Positions 15,051 to 28,377 of a stretch of DNA of 64,000 nt are shown one piece after another; positions within the stretch are counted from its first letter, which is position 1, and the number at the start of each line of letters is the position of its first letter. The notes beneath the pieces are model-generated. The model worked only from the letters and a program-made list of their open reading frames with translations. It was not told where the DNA came from and did no database searches. Both the position numbers and the translations under genes were made by a program. Origin of the DNA: Torreya grandis (lineage: Eukaryota > Streptophyta > Pinopsida > Cupressales > Taxaceae); contig JARHVA010002372.1 of assembly GCA_037957365.1 (NCBI GenBank), positions 847,501 to 911,500 of the forward strand, written 5' to 3'.

Positions 15051-16964
15051 AAAAAAATATTGAAACACAAATATCCTCCAACTCATCACTACAACTTGCT
15101 TACCCAAATATACTAGTTTACTTTCAAACATAGTCATGGTGATAATGACCTTCAACACCTGTGTAAACACTTTTAAGAGATTTACAATGCATGTGGATGA
15201 TATTGTGATATCATTAGACAGATATAAAATAGAAGGATACCATGGTAAAATTAAAATATTTGTCTTGTAGACCAATATCATAACCTTACACCTTTATTGT
15301 CTCATATGTACTAGACATGTTAATTTATGAGAAAAAAATTCATCATACCAAATGACCTCTAAAACTTATATCTAATATGAACATGTATTACAGGTATTTA
15401 AAAACATATCTATGTTCTTGGATTCATTTCTAATCAATGATAACACATCCCTAATCACCTTCTCATTTTTGCTTGTGTTTTCTCACTATCTGTACCATTA
15501 GGCCTTTTAGAGATAGGTTAAATTGAATGATAGGTTTAACACACTTTAGGGATATAAAATTATAAAAAAACCACCATGTACATCAAATTAAAGTCTCAAC
15601 CTTTTCAATTTAATGATTTGTATAATTTTACTTGGTCAACTCTGTTTACCACAATAAAGTTTTGAGAAATAAGGCCTTTCCTATAGGGTCCACTCACTCA
15701 CCTAACAAAAAAATCATACCTAAAGGTTAATGGGATAGTTTTAAACATTATCAAATCACTTAAATATCCATACCAAACCATTATAATCACTTTTGAAAAA
15801 TATCTTTCATATTGGGTCAATATTAGGGTTCTTTGAGGGTTTAAACCATCTTCTAGTCTTAACGATCATTCATAAAGCTTATCCCTTCATTACAGAAACC
15901 AATGCTTGTAAATTTGACATATGAACCTTACCAATCTACCATGAGTATCTAAATTTCTCATAAATAGGTTACACATGACAATGAACACTTGAAATTTCTT
16001 CTCGAGTTGAGAACCCTTCATTCTGTGTACATGAGACACTTAAAAAACACTATTTATTGCCTTAACCTTCAAATTTTGAATTAAAAATTGCTAAATATAC
16101 TTTAAAAAACATTAAATACCTATTAAAACACTCATTTGTCCATACATACCTTGTAAATTGATCTTGATACCCCATTTGGCCACCATTTATCCCTTTGCTT
16201 TCTAGTATTTGACTTGCAAGTCACATTAGGCCATGAAACTAACCTTATAAATATAATCCATGTTTTAAAAACCTAATATACATGTAATAAAACCTTTTAA
16301 AATGACTAAAAAATACCATAAATTCTTCATATGCCTCTACAATACCTCATGACACCTCATTAGGCCAGGTAAGGTCTAGAACTAGTCTAGTTACATACTA
16401 GGTCTGTATGTCCTACCCACGTAGGCTCACTCTAAGAATCTCATGAGTGATAAAATACCTCATGTGCATGATAAAAAAATATAATTCATCCTCTTATTAT
16501 TATTTTCATCCATCTCATTAGGTCACGAAGTTCATACCTTCTCACAATGTCTCTTCATATAATGACCAGTGTCATGACTAGGCTTGTCAGGCACTTGAAG
16601 CTTGACAACTAACCTTGATAATTATTAATTTTTTTCACATGAATTTAATTCTCCTTATATAATATAATACCTATGCACATACATATTCATTCTCATCATG
16701 CACATGTTCATGATATGACTAGGCTTCTCAAGATACCTTGTACTCAAGGACTATACTCAAAACATGCTTACCTTGACCTAAATATAGACATCAACCTCAC
16801 AAGAATAATTAGGTTTCATTAAAATTATCTAAAAATAGAGATACATTATGCTTCCTTAAAATTATATCTATTCAAATGGTTCATATCTCATAGATTACTC
16901 ACCATGCATATTTACCAGATGTATCTTGACATCAATGACATCATCCTTGACATCAATGAAAACA
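15051..16964 (-). mobile_element. Family A long LTR fragment, copy A5
   Basis: From 15,051 to about 16,620 it repeats 12,940-14,520 closely and in the same order and strand (CAAATATCCTCCAACTCAT-like start, ACATAGTCATGGTGATAATG, AGGCCTTTTAG, CTCACTCTAAGA..ATGAGTGAT). It then continues to a proper family end, GACATCAATGAAAACA at 16,964, which is TGTTTTCATTG on the element strand. A4 and A5 may be two insertions or one LTR carrying a segmental duplication. Confidence 0.65.
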
Positions 16965-18280
16965 ATTATAAATAATTGGGTATTAATTATTATTCAAAAA
17001 ATTCATTCAATTTCACTTAAAATTAATGAACCATTCATATAAACATATAGATCTAACAAGCATAGGCAACTATCTACATAAGCATGAAACATAAGAACAC
17101 ATCACATATGTGGGAAATACTCAAGGAGAATAAAACCAAATAATATATATAAATGGTTTACATTCATATAATTCAAATACCAAATTTACTGAAACACCAA
17201 CTCCACATGGATCATCAACCCCAGCTAGCCAATCACACACTCGACTAGGCATTAACAAGCAACCACTTGCAAGGAGGCACCAACTCCCTAGATGACTCAT
17301 CATCAACTCATACACCTAATTTATTTAATAAAATTAAGAAAACATTTTTTCTCATAGAACCAATGATTACCATATCTTCATATCTTCACACTCTTATCCC
17401 TCTCGAACTACCTTCTAGGCCTCCTCACTCAACTAGGTCTCTTCAAGACTGATTATGTCATATGGTATTAATCTTCATATTTAGACACACTATCATATAT
17501 TTATTATAGATCCTATACACTTAAATTATTTTCTAAAATAACTCATTATACTCAATAAAATTTTATTTCATTCGCTTCTTAATCCAATCCTCTAAACTTT
17601 CTTAAATAGGACTAAAATTGCCTTTTATATATATATAAGCCTCTTGATCATACAAATATTGGTCATACACACACACTTTCCCACTTATATTGGCCACATA
17701 ATAGGACTTAATAAATGTTAAAATTAATAATAAATAATTGCATTAGGTCATCCATAACTTAAATAGACCAAATCCTTTTTTTTTTTGGTCTCATGGAGAC
17801 CTAATTCCATTAGGCCTACTTTAGGTCACATTACCTTATGACCCCTTGGAATAATATAAACATATATACATAGAAAAAAAATAATAAAAAAATCAAATAG
17901 GCCTTATCCAACATCTTTTGTTCACCATTTACTTTTTATGTTCAACCACCGCTTGAAACAATCCATTAACACTGTTCACATTAGGCCTTTGAATACACAG
18001 AAAAGTCTGCCTTGAAAAATTGAAGATAACACATAATTTATCAACACAACCATGATATTAAATCACTTATACATAATAAAAAATTACTAAAAAATATCAA
18101 TATATAAATTAGACACTTCTACTTACGGGATAAAGACTCAAGAATACCTATACAAATTACTCACTCAAAATTGTTAGATTACCTAAAAACATAGTCATGG
18201 TGACTTAGACCTCCAACACCTGTAAAGACATTTTAAATGACTTATGATGAATTTATAATATCCTATGAGATCATTTTATT

Positions 18281-18282
<2 letters not shown>

Positions 18283-18320
<38 letters not shown>
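18283..18320. repeat. (TG)n microsatellite in A6
   Basis: Perfect TG run of 19 units. The corresponding place in A2 (about 5,470) has no TG run, so it arose after the copies separated. Confidence 0.95.
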
Positions 18321-18323
<3 letters not shown>

Positions 18324-19261
18324 ATCATATGGTAAAATGGAAAATATTGGTCTTAAAGACCAATCTCATGACCTTATATCTCACTGTCTTATTTGAACCA
18401 AACAAGTGAACTTGTGTGCAAATTTTCAGCATATTCATTAAACTCTAAAAATTATATAAAACATTAAAATGTCTTAAGAGTCCTTAAAAACATCTCTATG
18501 CACTTTTTTTCATCATTCTATCATGAAAACACATTCTAATTCATCTTTTCACTATTGCTTGGATTTTTCGATGTTTGCACAATTAGGCCTTTTAGAAAAT
18601 GGCTAACTTGGATGAAAATTTTAGCACATTTGAGGACTAGAACCTATCTGAGAACCTTCATGGACATGAAACATGAGTTGATACATTCATCATCCATCCA
18701 TTTTCTTATTATGACCAATGCAACTTTTGACTTCTATAGTAACTTATTTAGAAATAATCTTGTAACTCAATATTTTCTCTCTCCTTTCTCTAACCAATAC
18801 TACCTAGAGGTACCTAGGAGAGTCATAAAATATCTAATAGATTAAATAATCATTCTAATCCATTATAGGCATTGTTTATCAATATATTCAACATTAAGTC
18901 CTTATTATGGTTTTAAGAAGGTTTAAACTAGTTTCCACTCTTAATGATCATTCATAAATCATAGCCACTCAATCCAAAAATGAATGCCTATAATTTTGAT
19001 CTAGGAACATTACCCATATAACATGAATATATTAGGTTCCCATTCAAAGGTTTTATGATATAATGAGCACAAGAAAATCTTTCTTGGGTTGAGGACCCTT
19101 CATTCTGAGCACTTGAGAGGCCTCCAAAGAGATTTTCATGCCTTTTCCTTCAAACTATGACCTAAAAATAGATTAAAAAAATTTCAAAAAACATAAATAA
19201 CCTCTTAAATTTTTTATATTAACTCAAACACCTTTAAATTATATCATGACCCCTCATTAGG

Positions 19262-19389
<128 letters not shown>

Positions 19390-20205
19390 CTCTCTAGACC
19401 TTGACCTATAAACCACATTAGGCCTCAAAACTGACCTTCATGCATCTTTATATTCACCCTCCACCTTAATAAAATACTCAATAAATATCTCTCATGCTTA
19501 AATAATAACATACATCCTTCACATGCCTTTAAAATATATCTTGATACCTCATTAGGCTAGGCAATGTTTAAAATAAGTTTAGATACTGACCTAGACTAAA
19601 GGTCCTAACATTGTAAGCTCACCCTAAAAATATCATGAGTATTCCAATTACTTAATTACATAATCAAAAAATCTAATACAAACACTCATGACTATATGCA
19701 CTCATCTAATCAAGCCATTATGTTCATACCTTCTCACAAGATCTCTTCATGTAATTACTAGGCTTAGGCTACTTAAGCACTTCATGTCTTTACCTATTCC
19801 TTCCATGACATGACATCAAAAAATTATATATAAGACATTATAACTCACTCATATCACTACACCATTATTTTTCTAATTAAAACAATCTTTAATAGCCTCA
19901 TACAAACCTAAAACTTCATGACCAAGCTTCATATGACTAGACATCTTTCTTCCATGCACCTGAACACCTTTGACACCTTGGCTTGTGACTTCATGGAACC
20001 ACAAGACATTAGTGACCTTAAAATTATCTCTTACCTTCAAATTATATCTTTCCTTAAAATTATCTCTTGCCTTCAAATGCATTTTGTCACATGGTGTCCT
20101 TGTCACATCAAGCTCATAGGCTCATACCTCAAAGATCACTCACAATGCATCTTCACCAGATGTTCCATGATAATAATGACATCAACCTTGACATCAATGA
20201 CAACA

Positions 20206-22792
20206 TTTCTCAATAATATCTCTAATTTAGCTAAATATGTTGGGGGGACTAATGTCCATTTGTATAATACATGAAAATTGAAACCAAAATCTTAGAATAG
20301 ATTGTTTTGTTAGGAGTCATTATTGGTGTGGATGTTCAAAGAATAAAAGAGTCACCCAAACCAAATAATGGTGTCATTGAAATATTCAAAGGAAAATATT
20401 TTTCCAAATTATTTATAATAGTAACATAAGCAACAATGCAAGAAACTACCTTATTGATGTTTTTAATTTCCTCTTTAGTGAGTATTTTTTGGTCTAATGC
20501 TCCAACTAGAGATTGTTCTTCCTAAAAAATCATAATTTCATTGATTTGGCCTTTTCTAGTTATTCTTCTTCATTTACTTATTTTGGGACTCATTCCTTAT
20601 TTGACTTTTTTTTGTATCCTATCATTATTTTTTTAGTTCCTTCCTCTTCATATGTATCATTTTCCACTAAGGATATTACATGTGTATGTTCATCTTCCTT
20701 TGTTTCTTCCTCATCAAGGGATACTTATGGAGCAATAAAACCTAATGATGGTATTTCCTATAGTTTATTAATTTTAGAGGAGGCTAGAATAAATTTGGAC
20801 TTCCTTTAGTGAGTGATTATGGAGGGAATGATAGGTGAAGGGGCTAATGAAATAAATGAACCATAATAGTAGTGACTACTAATGCAAGTGGTGCTGAAGG
20901 AATGTAGAGTGGAAAAATAGTGGTGGAGGGAGGAGTCAATGGAGAGGAGATTGATAAAGTATGGAGTGTCTAAAGTGATACTCTGTTAGTAGCGGTAATG
21001 GATGGAAATGGAATTGGTTAAAGTGTTTGAGGGGATGGAAGAGTGGATGAGAGAGATGATAATTAAAATTGTATAAACTCTAGGAGAATCACCTATGTAG
21101 GTGTTGTAAGTGGAGGGAGAGGTGCCATAGAGAATGTGATATTTTTTATAGTGGTTTTTCCCAAAATGGTGGTGGGAGATGGATGCGTTGAGGTTAGATG
21201 GGGACAATGGAGACCTCTAAGAATTTACTTTCTAAATTTGAGGTTATCCTCCCTTTTAATTCTAGAGTCACCCTCTTATAGATTAGTTTCTTCTCCTATT
21301 AGAGAGGGACAATGGTCTTATGGTTGTATTTGAAGATACTAATGGATCCAAGATATTTGTACCTACTTTACTATCTCATTTTATTTCTCTTTTGTAATGT
21401 CTAGGTCATACTAAATGACCTTGGCAATTATCATGGATATTTGATTGTTTTTCATGTGGGTCCACACCTATGAGTCATATGATGCATTCAAAAAAATAAC
21501 ATCATGCTTATACTCTTGGTGACCATAATTAATTATAAATCCCTTATTATCCTTAAGATATTAGATATAGTTTGTGAATTTTAATTTGAGGTCTAATTCC
21601 CTAAATTTAACCACCTTTAAATTATAATATGATCTAATTTTCCCTATCTAGTTAAAGTGTACCCTCACTAAAAATTGGAGCTTCCTGATACTCAAAGGGG
21701 TCCTATAATAATAGGCTTAATTTTTTAGGCCAATTTCATCATCTATACTATTTATGGTAAAAATGGAGGGGGTGCCCTTGTTCCTAAAATTTTGATCATG
21801 GTACAATCTAGATAGTACCAGTAATCCCCCATGTTGCCTATGCTTCTTCTTCTATTATCAAATATTCTAGGAATCTGAGTGTCATGGATGAATTGATAGA
21901 CTTGAGGATATATTTCCTCATAAAATCTTTTGATTTCATTCTTATATCTATAGACAAACATAAAACAATAGTCCTCACAAATTCTATTATTGATATTCAG
22001 CTAATAGACACCATGATTATCCATGTGATCTATGAAACCTCCTAAGGACAACATATAATAAGTATGACATCATGTAAATTTTTTCATCTTCAGGCCTTTG
22101 TTCATATTTTTACATTTGGGGTTTTAATCTAACACTGGATGTCTCTCTTAGGGACACAAATTTATCAAAAGTGAGGAAAATGTCTATAAATGGGACCCAT
22201 TCCACATGTACATAAGTAATGCTAAAAAAATCACAATATATTTACAAGGGCTATGGATATCCTAATACTAGGCCTGAATTTAATGATGTTCTTATAATAA
22301 ATGGCCCTCATGGAGTTCAATCATTTACCTTTCACTATCCACTACTTCAATTTTCTTTCTATAGTGTTTTGTTCAAGACATACATTAGCTAATATTTGGT
22401 TATAATCAACCTTAGATGTTGGGATCATAATATCTCTCTCAAATTCCCTTCCTAAAATATATGTAGTTACATTCTTCCCTTTATTAAGGTGTAAATCATA
22501 CCTAAATAAATTATCATTAAAAATAAATATCAACTGAAATCTACACAAGGAATTATCTATGGTTCATTTGTCACTTGATGAAGTCCTATGGTCTTTATTA
22601 GTATCATATCATCCATGTACTATTTCTAATCTTGAGATAGATAATATTTTGAAGAGTATGGTGATACAAACTCCAATTCATTTTGTAGGGCCAAATAGTA
22701 TGGGAAATTAAAATCTAGGGCATTTTTTTGAATACTATGTTAGTGTACTCAGTGTTTCTAGTAATTGAGTATACAAAAGGATCATAGATGTA
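20206..22792 (-). pseudogene. Decayed coding-like region H, function unknown
   Basis: On the minus strand several short frames line up in one direction. One at 21,752-21,961 reads with words KRFYEEIYPQVYQFIHDTQI and MGDYWYYLDC, and one at 22,342-22,548 with DLHLNKGKNVTTYILGREFE. A Ser/Thr/Pro-rich stretch lies at about 20,880-21,210. The layout, a charged N-terminal part then a Ser/Thr/Pro-rich part, resembles the plus-strand region at 50.9-53.75 kb, and a GDY word occurs in both. The similarity is weak and by eye. I recognise no gag, protease or RT motif. Stops and shifts are frequent. Confidence 0.35.
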
Positions 22793-22797
22793 GGGTG

Positions 22798-23982
22798 TGT
22801 ATGAAATAATAAATGCATCATGTGTATAAATCAATCCTATCTTGGAGAAGATAAAACATACCTACACTTCCAATTGGGAATACATTTATTAAGTGAGAGA
22901 ATGAATAATATAGGGATCCACTAATCCCAATTAAGGGATAATTTATCATAATACACCATGATAAGGAGGGTTAAAAATCCTCCAATCTAACATAATCATG
23001 TAATAACCCTACGGGGGTCCTAGATTTTGATATTTCACCTAGACTAATAACAAAAAATTAAATCTAATCTATTGCTCACCAAATCTTGTGGCACAATATG
23101 AGGGGTTAGTAAAAAATAAAAACATGTATAAGAGAATATAAATTAAGTTAAGTATGAGTAAGACCCTCATACATGGAATATGAATATTAATATTATTCAA
23201 ATCCAATACTTATGCTACTTCTATCTACTAAAGTGAGTAGCAAAGTTAGAGAATAGTTACCTAAATATGAACTTGTCAAGACTTAATCTATCCCTTAGAA
23301 AATGGGGGTTTTAATAGGTTATTGTGGTTTTTAAGGATCACTAATAAAGGCTAAAGCATCTAAGACTTATCCATAAGACTAGATTTTCTAAGTAGAAACC
23401 CTAAGCTAAGACTCCTCAAGTAGAATAGTGGAAGAGAAAATTTTAAAGAAACACGAGTGAATAATAACTCTTTATTACATATTGAAATATTGATGAAATG
23501 ATCTTGTATTTAAAGGTATATATTTCCATAAACCGTTCCAAAAATGTTAGATGATAGGGTTGACCCAGTCGACCCTTTACAATTCTAATCAATTATTCAC
23601 TAGGTCTTGAGCTAGGTCATCCAAAGGATAACCTAATTGCTAAGTGAAAATTACCCAAAATAGTACAAGGTTGACCTAGTTGGCCCAATACAACCAACTA
23701 AAAAAAAGGTACTAAGGTGAGGAAAAGAAAGATGGAAAGAGGAAAAAGACTGGAAGAGTGTGCAAGTGAGGAGTAATAGCTTATGGAATGGTTTTAGGAG
23801 CTGGTTGGATTGGTAATAAGGTGACAATAAGGTACAATAATTTTTTTAATCAGTAATGGTCTTCCCACCCTTTCCCAATGCACCCCTTATGGCATGCACT
23901 TAGATAGATTGAGTCTTGATGGGTTCCTACAAGATATAAAGCATCATTATTGGACAAAACTTGAAAATATTATGTGTATACA
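22798..23982 (-). repeat. B left LTR (3' LTR of element)
   Basis: 1,185 bp, starting TGTATGAAATAATAAATGC and ending TGTGTATACA. It matches the right LTR throughout, for example ACACCATGATAAGGAGGGTT near 22,960 and 28,535. Confidence 0.88.
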
Positions 23983-23998
23983 TATTCCCCGCTCGAGG
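23983..23998 (-). other. B polypurine tract
   Basis: On the minus strand GAGCGGGGAATA lies directly before the LTR start TGTATAC, the place for plus-strand priming. Confidence 0.55.
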
Positions 23999-25930
23999 AT
24001 CATCATGTGTCACTAAAGTGAAATAGGGGATGATTTTTTGAGAAATAACATAGGAACATATAATTTTGATGGTAAAAAAAGTTGTAGTATTTTAAAGCAT
24101 AAATAACTAAGAGTAAATGACTAAAATGGAAATAATTGAAAAAGTAAATGACTACAAAGTAAATGTGATGCATACCTTGGATTACCTTTATTATTAAATG
24201 ATTTTCTGGTGTGTTTTTAGTTTTGATTGTGTAGGGTATAGATATTGATCTCAACAAACTCAATAATACAAAACTAAAGAGCAAAAATAAACAAACATAG
24301 GAAAGCCAAGATAACTAGTTCTATGAGGATGGGATGTACTTAAGAATTTATCAAGCTGGGGTGATAGGCACTATGTTATACCAAATGACCAAGTCAAACA
24401 CAAGAGTAAATTAGGTAATAGAAAATCCAAGGCTATTAAAGACTAAAAATCTCAAACAAATAAACCTTGAGTAAGACATGCAAACTCACCAAGTTAAACC
24501 AAGGATACATGCCAAAAAGAATGTTAATCAAATAATGGTAAAAGAAGAAAAAAATGATAAGAAAACATTAATGAGTGATTAGTAACAATACTTATCTCAA
24601 TAAATAATGAAATAAAATGCATAAAAATGGAAAACAACATTGATGAGTGAGAAGTAACAAACCAATCTCAATCAACAATGGAAAAAGGGGGCACAAACTT
24701 AGGTGTCTGTGACAATAGGATAGTAAAATAATGACAAATGGTAAAAAAAAAATGCATCTAGGAATGTAATTATATGGTATAAATAAGGTAATCCATAGTT
24801 ACTCAAACATGTTGTTTCACTCTAAGGATAGATAAAACTAAAAAAAAGTAGTGCTATCATGTTTTTAAGAGGTGAAGAAGAAGGAAATATATAAGAAGGG
24901 TGAAATAGATTTGGAATCACAATTTGCCTATCAAGGGGGAAAATGAAATGGGTATAGGGGAGAACGAAGTAAAAACCAAGGTATAATAACTCTTTATCGA
25001 AGTCAATAAACTCAAATTAGGTTTGTCAAAATAAGAGGACTTTTGACCTTAAGGACTTTGAAGAACTTCTCTTAGCCACACAAGTCTTAGGTTAACAAAT
25101 CTAGTGTGTAGATCATCCCATAAAGGCTATATGCATGAAAATTAAAATGAGACTACCTTTCCATAACATGCTCCCCATTCCTTAGGACCCCTTAAAGAGT
25201 CATCAGTCTAATGCAAATATTGGGTACTTACATGAGAAAGTAGGTAGCACCATACAATATTTTGAATTCTCTCATTCCAATCTACTAGCCTACCATATCC
25301 AAAGGGACCTTGGCTCTATATGAGGCCAACTATGGAGTTTGAGATTTGATTATATATAATATATGCATTTGGAATCATGTCTTTTGGTGTGATTTTAAAT
25401 TTTGAATTTTTATGATGCCTTTTATATATCATTGCCTTTTGTTTCAAATGATTTAGATTTTAACTTTCTTGATGGATATTTCTATTCCTCCTCCATATGG
25501 ATTTGGAAAACCAAACATGGGTGCTAAAGATGACTTTCATTTGAATACTTGGTGACTTTATTTCTAATAGATATAACTTCAAAGAGCATGGGGTCTAAGG
25601 TCTCATAAATCTAGGTGAAAGAAAAGTGTTATCTTGGCTTTGACCTTGTTTTATCCAATGTGGAGTGGAAAGAAAGGAAATCAAGAGGAATGACATATGA
25701 AACACTTTTAAATACTTCAAATTGCCAAAAAAAAAGTGAAAAAGGGAAAAAAGGGAATAAAATAATAGTAAAGTTTGATTCCTTATCATAATAATGAGGT
25801 AAATTGATGATAACATGCTAACATAGATTGCTGTGAGAATTCCATCTATAAAAAGAAGAAAAACCTAAAGTTGAGAAAAAGGATCAATATAATTTTCTTA
25901 TAAAAGGAATAATAGAAGATGGTAATTTTA
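23999..25930. other. B interior, distal part, no gene seen
   Basis: About 1.9 kb of AT-rich sequence next to the left LTR. Short frames (for example 24,003-24,284 and 25,595-25,816, minus) are hydrophobic and show no motif. I find no coding domain or RNA gene. Confidence 0.5.
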
Positions 25931-26270
25931 TGAGGAATTCCAAGTCCTATCCATAGTCTTATAATTAAATTCATAAAAAATAAACCAATGATAATGCCAC
26001 AAAGCATGGAAAAATAATAAGATAAAAGATGGTATTTATGAGGAAGACTAGGTCCTATCCATGGTTTTATAATGCAATTCACAAAAGAAAAATCCAAGGG
26101 ATGACAAAAAGTGTGTAAAAGGAATATGAAAATAAATAAGACAATGGTACATCATGAGGAAGACCAGGTCTTATTCATGGTTTTAAAATGTAACTCATGA
26201 TAGAAAGGGAAAACCAAAAGACCAAAAAAGGACTCAAAGGTATGTAATAAGAGAGAACTACTATAGAGGG
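25931..26270. repeat. Tandem repeat in B, about 110-bp unit, 3 copies
   Basis: Units start at 25,931, 26,039 and 26,155 with TGAGGAA(G/T)(A/T)C..., then CCTATCCATGGTTTTATAAT-like words and CAATTCA(C/T)AAAAGAAA. Periods are 108 and 116. The copies are diverged. Confidence 0.8.
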
Positions 26271-26449
26271 AGAGATCCATGTAAGTAACCTATAATTTTT
26301 TTTTATATAGATGTAGATATAAATCATGAAAATAAGGAAAGGAATATATGTTAACATCTATATCAAGGATGAGTATGTGAGAGACAAGCTTGTGTCTCAG
26401 AAGGTTTATTTGAGTTAAATTAGTTTGGTAGTATGTAATGGAGAATAAG

Positions 26450-26612
26450 AGTGGGAATTGAAAGATGCCTCAAAGGGAAATTGGATGTATGGATGGGCAT
26501 CGTAAGATACCCCAAAGTCTGAAATTATATATGGGTAGGCATCATAAAATGCCCTGTAGGCTATAGAAATGTGTGGATGGGCATCACAAGATGCCCCACA
26601 AGCTGATAAGAG
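26450..26612 (-). repeat. 42-bp tandem repeat in B with 14-codon frame
   Basis: The word AAGATGCC(T/C)C recurs at 26,462, 26,504, 26,546 and 26,588, exactly 42 bp apart, as does GATGGGCAT at 26,492, 26,534 and 26,576. On the minus strand the frame stays open across the units and encodes a 14-residue repeat with a DAHPYI-like core. I do not recognise the peptide. Confidence 0.85.
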
Positions 26613-26779
26613 GAAGGAAAGATAGGAAAAGATAAGAAGAAAAGATAACCCCATATAGTGTCTAAATTGATTCAAGTTATCCAATAATATTTTTATAAGG
26701 GACATGATGATGACTTGAGATAAATGAAAAAAATGCTAAGAAGGAGAAATAGAGAACTAGATTAGAAAACAAAGACCAC

Positions 26780-26990
26780 AAAAGTAGTACAAAGTTGACT
26801 AGGTTAGCTTAGCATAGAGGATAGGGTCTAAAAATAATACATGGTCAACTGGGTCAACCTAGAATATCAAATAGAGGTTGGAAAAGTATACAAGTTCAAT
26901 TGGGTCAACCTTGTACAATAGATAGAAATTGAAAAATTATATGGGGTCAACTGGGTTGACCTGGTACAATAGATAGGGAAAATTAGAAAG
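26780..26990. repeat. 51-bp tandem repeat in B with GGTCAACTGGGTCAACC core
   Basis: Four units of about 51 bp (cores near 26,793, 26,843, 26,892 and 26,944). The fourth core is a nearly perfect palindrome, GGTCAACTGGGTTGACC. Similar cores recur singly elsewhere in B. Confidence 0.85.
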
Positions 26991-28360
26991 TCTATGTTTG
27001 ACTAAAATTACCATGCACTGAAACAATAATAACTTTTAAAGTATTTATAAAAGTAAGAAATAAATGGAAACAAACAATCATTTGGATCAATGAAGTTGAT
27101 CCAATTGAGGCACACAACACAAAACCTTATACCATTGCTAGTTAATATAAGTTTCTTCTATAAAAATATAATTCAGTAAAGAGCAAACAATCAACTTGAA
27201 AAGTAAATGATAACTAATTGGTAAACTTAAATTTTATTTAGATTATTAGAATATGATTTTAAATGTGATGGGAATTTGGCTATAAGCAAGGAACTAGAAA
27301 GTAATCTAAGGATAGTTTCAGGAAGTTTGGGATAAAAGGGATCTATATTGGCAATGGTATAGGATTGGTATTGGGGCCTACCCCCTAACTTCACACACCA
27401 TAGTGATAAGGGTGTCAGTTTATTATCCATGATATACCATTAACCACATATTTATACTTGGCCAAAAAATAAGTTGTCTTCCTCCTTGGTGATGAATTCC
27501 AAGTAGGTTGGCTTTGGGTAGACAATTTTAAAAGTGCTAATCAAGATTCTGTGGCTTGGTCATGTGTGCATAAAATAGAAAATAGTGAAACTAAATATTA
27601 AATTAATAAAAACACCTAATTATACTATGTGAACTATTCTAAGCATGCAAGCAACAAGAAATGAAAGTGTGATTTAACTACTAGCATATAAGGGTTAATT
27701 TTAACTTTGAAACATGGTATAGTGTCAGTATAGTCGATAGTGTATACACAAAATATAGAATAGGGTTGATAGTGTCACCTCTTTACTACTGACTCAATGT
27801 CTAAAAATGAACAAGGTTAATAGAGTCGATCTAGTTATCCAGACAACACATAAAATATAGAACTAGGTCGATAAGGTTGATCCCATTGACTATACAAGGG
27901 TAGTTTTAAAGACTACAAACTATGAAAATAAAATAGTATAAGGAAAGAAAAAATGATAAAAAAAGAACCTTGGTGGGTTTTAATATGTAGAGAAGTGATA
28001 TTTCTATCAAATAACATAGATAAATGTTTGCAAATCCTACTAATAGGGTCAACTAGGTCAATCTAACTTTTCAAGAGCGTATTGCTAAGTGCCTGAACTA
28101 TATTGGGTCGACCTATTATGCTAGATAAGATTCTTGAAAAAATTTAGGGTTGATTGGGTTGACCTAGTATCTTTAACCTAATGTGTAAAATTTTGGAAAA
28201 CTATATTGGGTTGACTGAGTTGATCTAATAGCCTGTACTTGAAAACTTGCACATAGAAATGAGAACTAAGTTGATGCAGTCGACCCAATATGGAAAATAT
28301 ATGATAAAAATAATGATAAAATAATGAAATATGTGAATAAATACAAAAAGGGTTAGTTCA
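26991..28360. other. B interior, proximal part, no gene seen
   Basis: AT-rich stretch between the tandem arrays and the primer site. It holds scattered GTTGACC/GGTCGACC modules (27,730-28,290). A minus frame at 27,227-27,430 has no recognisable motif. In an autonomous element gag would lie here; no CCHC knuckle or capsid pattern is seen. Confidence 0.5.
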
Positions 28361-28374
28361 CATCAGGTTCACTA
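28361..28374 (-). other. B primer-binding-like site
   Basis: The minus strand reads TAGTGAACCTGATG three bases inside the right LTR. Element F has TGGTGAACCTGAC two bases inside its LTR. The shared word supports a common primer tRNA, which I cannot name. Confidence 0.6.
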
Positions 28375-28377
28375 GAA

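Noticed and set aside
10423..16964. Treating A4 and A5 as one LTR with a segmental duplication
   Set aside because: Possible, but the 530-bp spacer has no family match and the data do not decide; annotated as two fragments.
20513..20809. 98-codon Ser/Phe-rich plus frame
   Set aside because: Low complexity, no domain, and opposite to the coding-like direction of region H.
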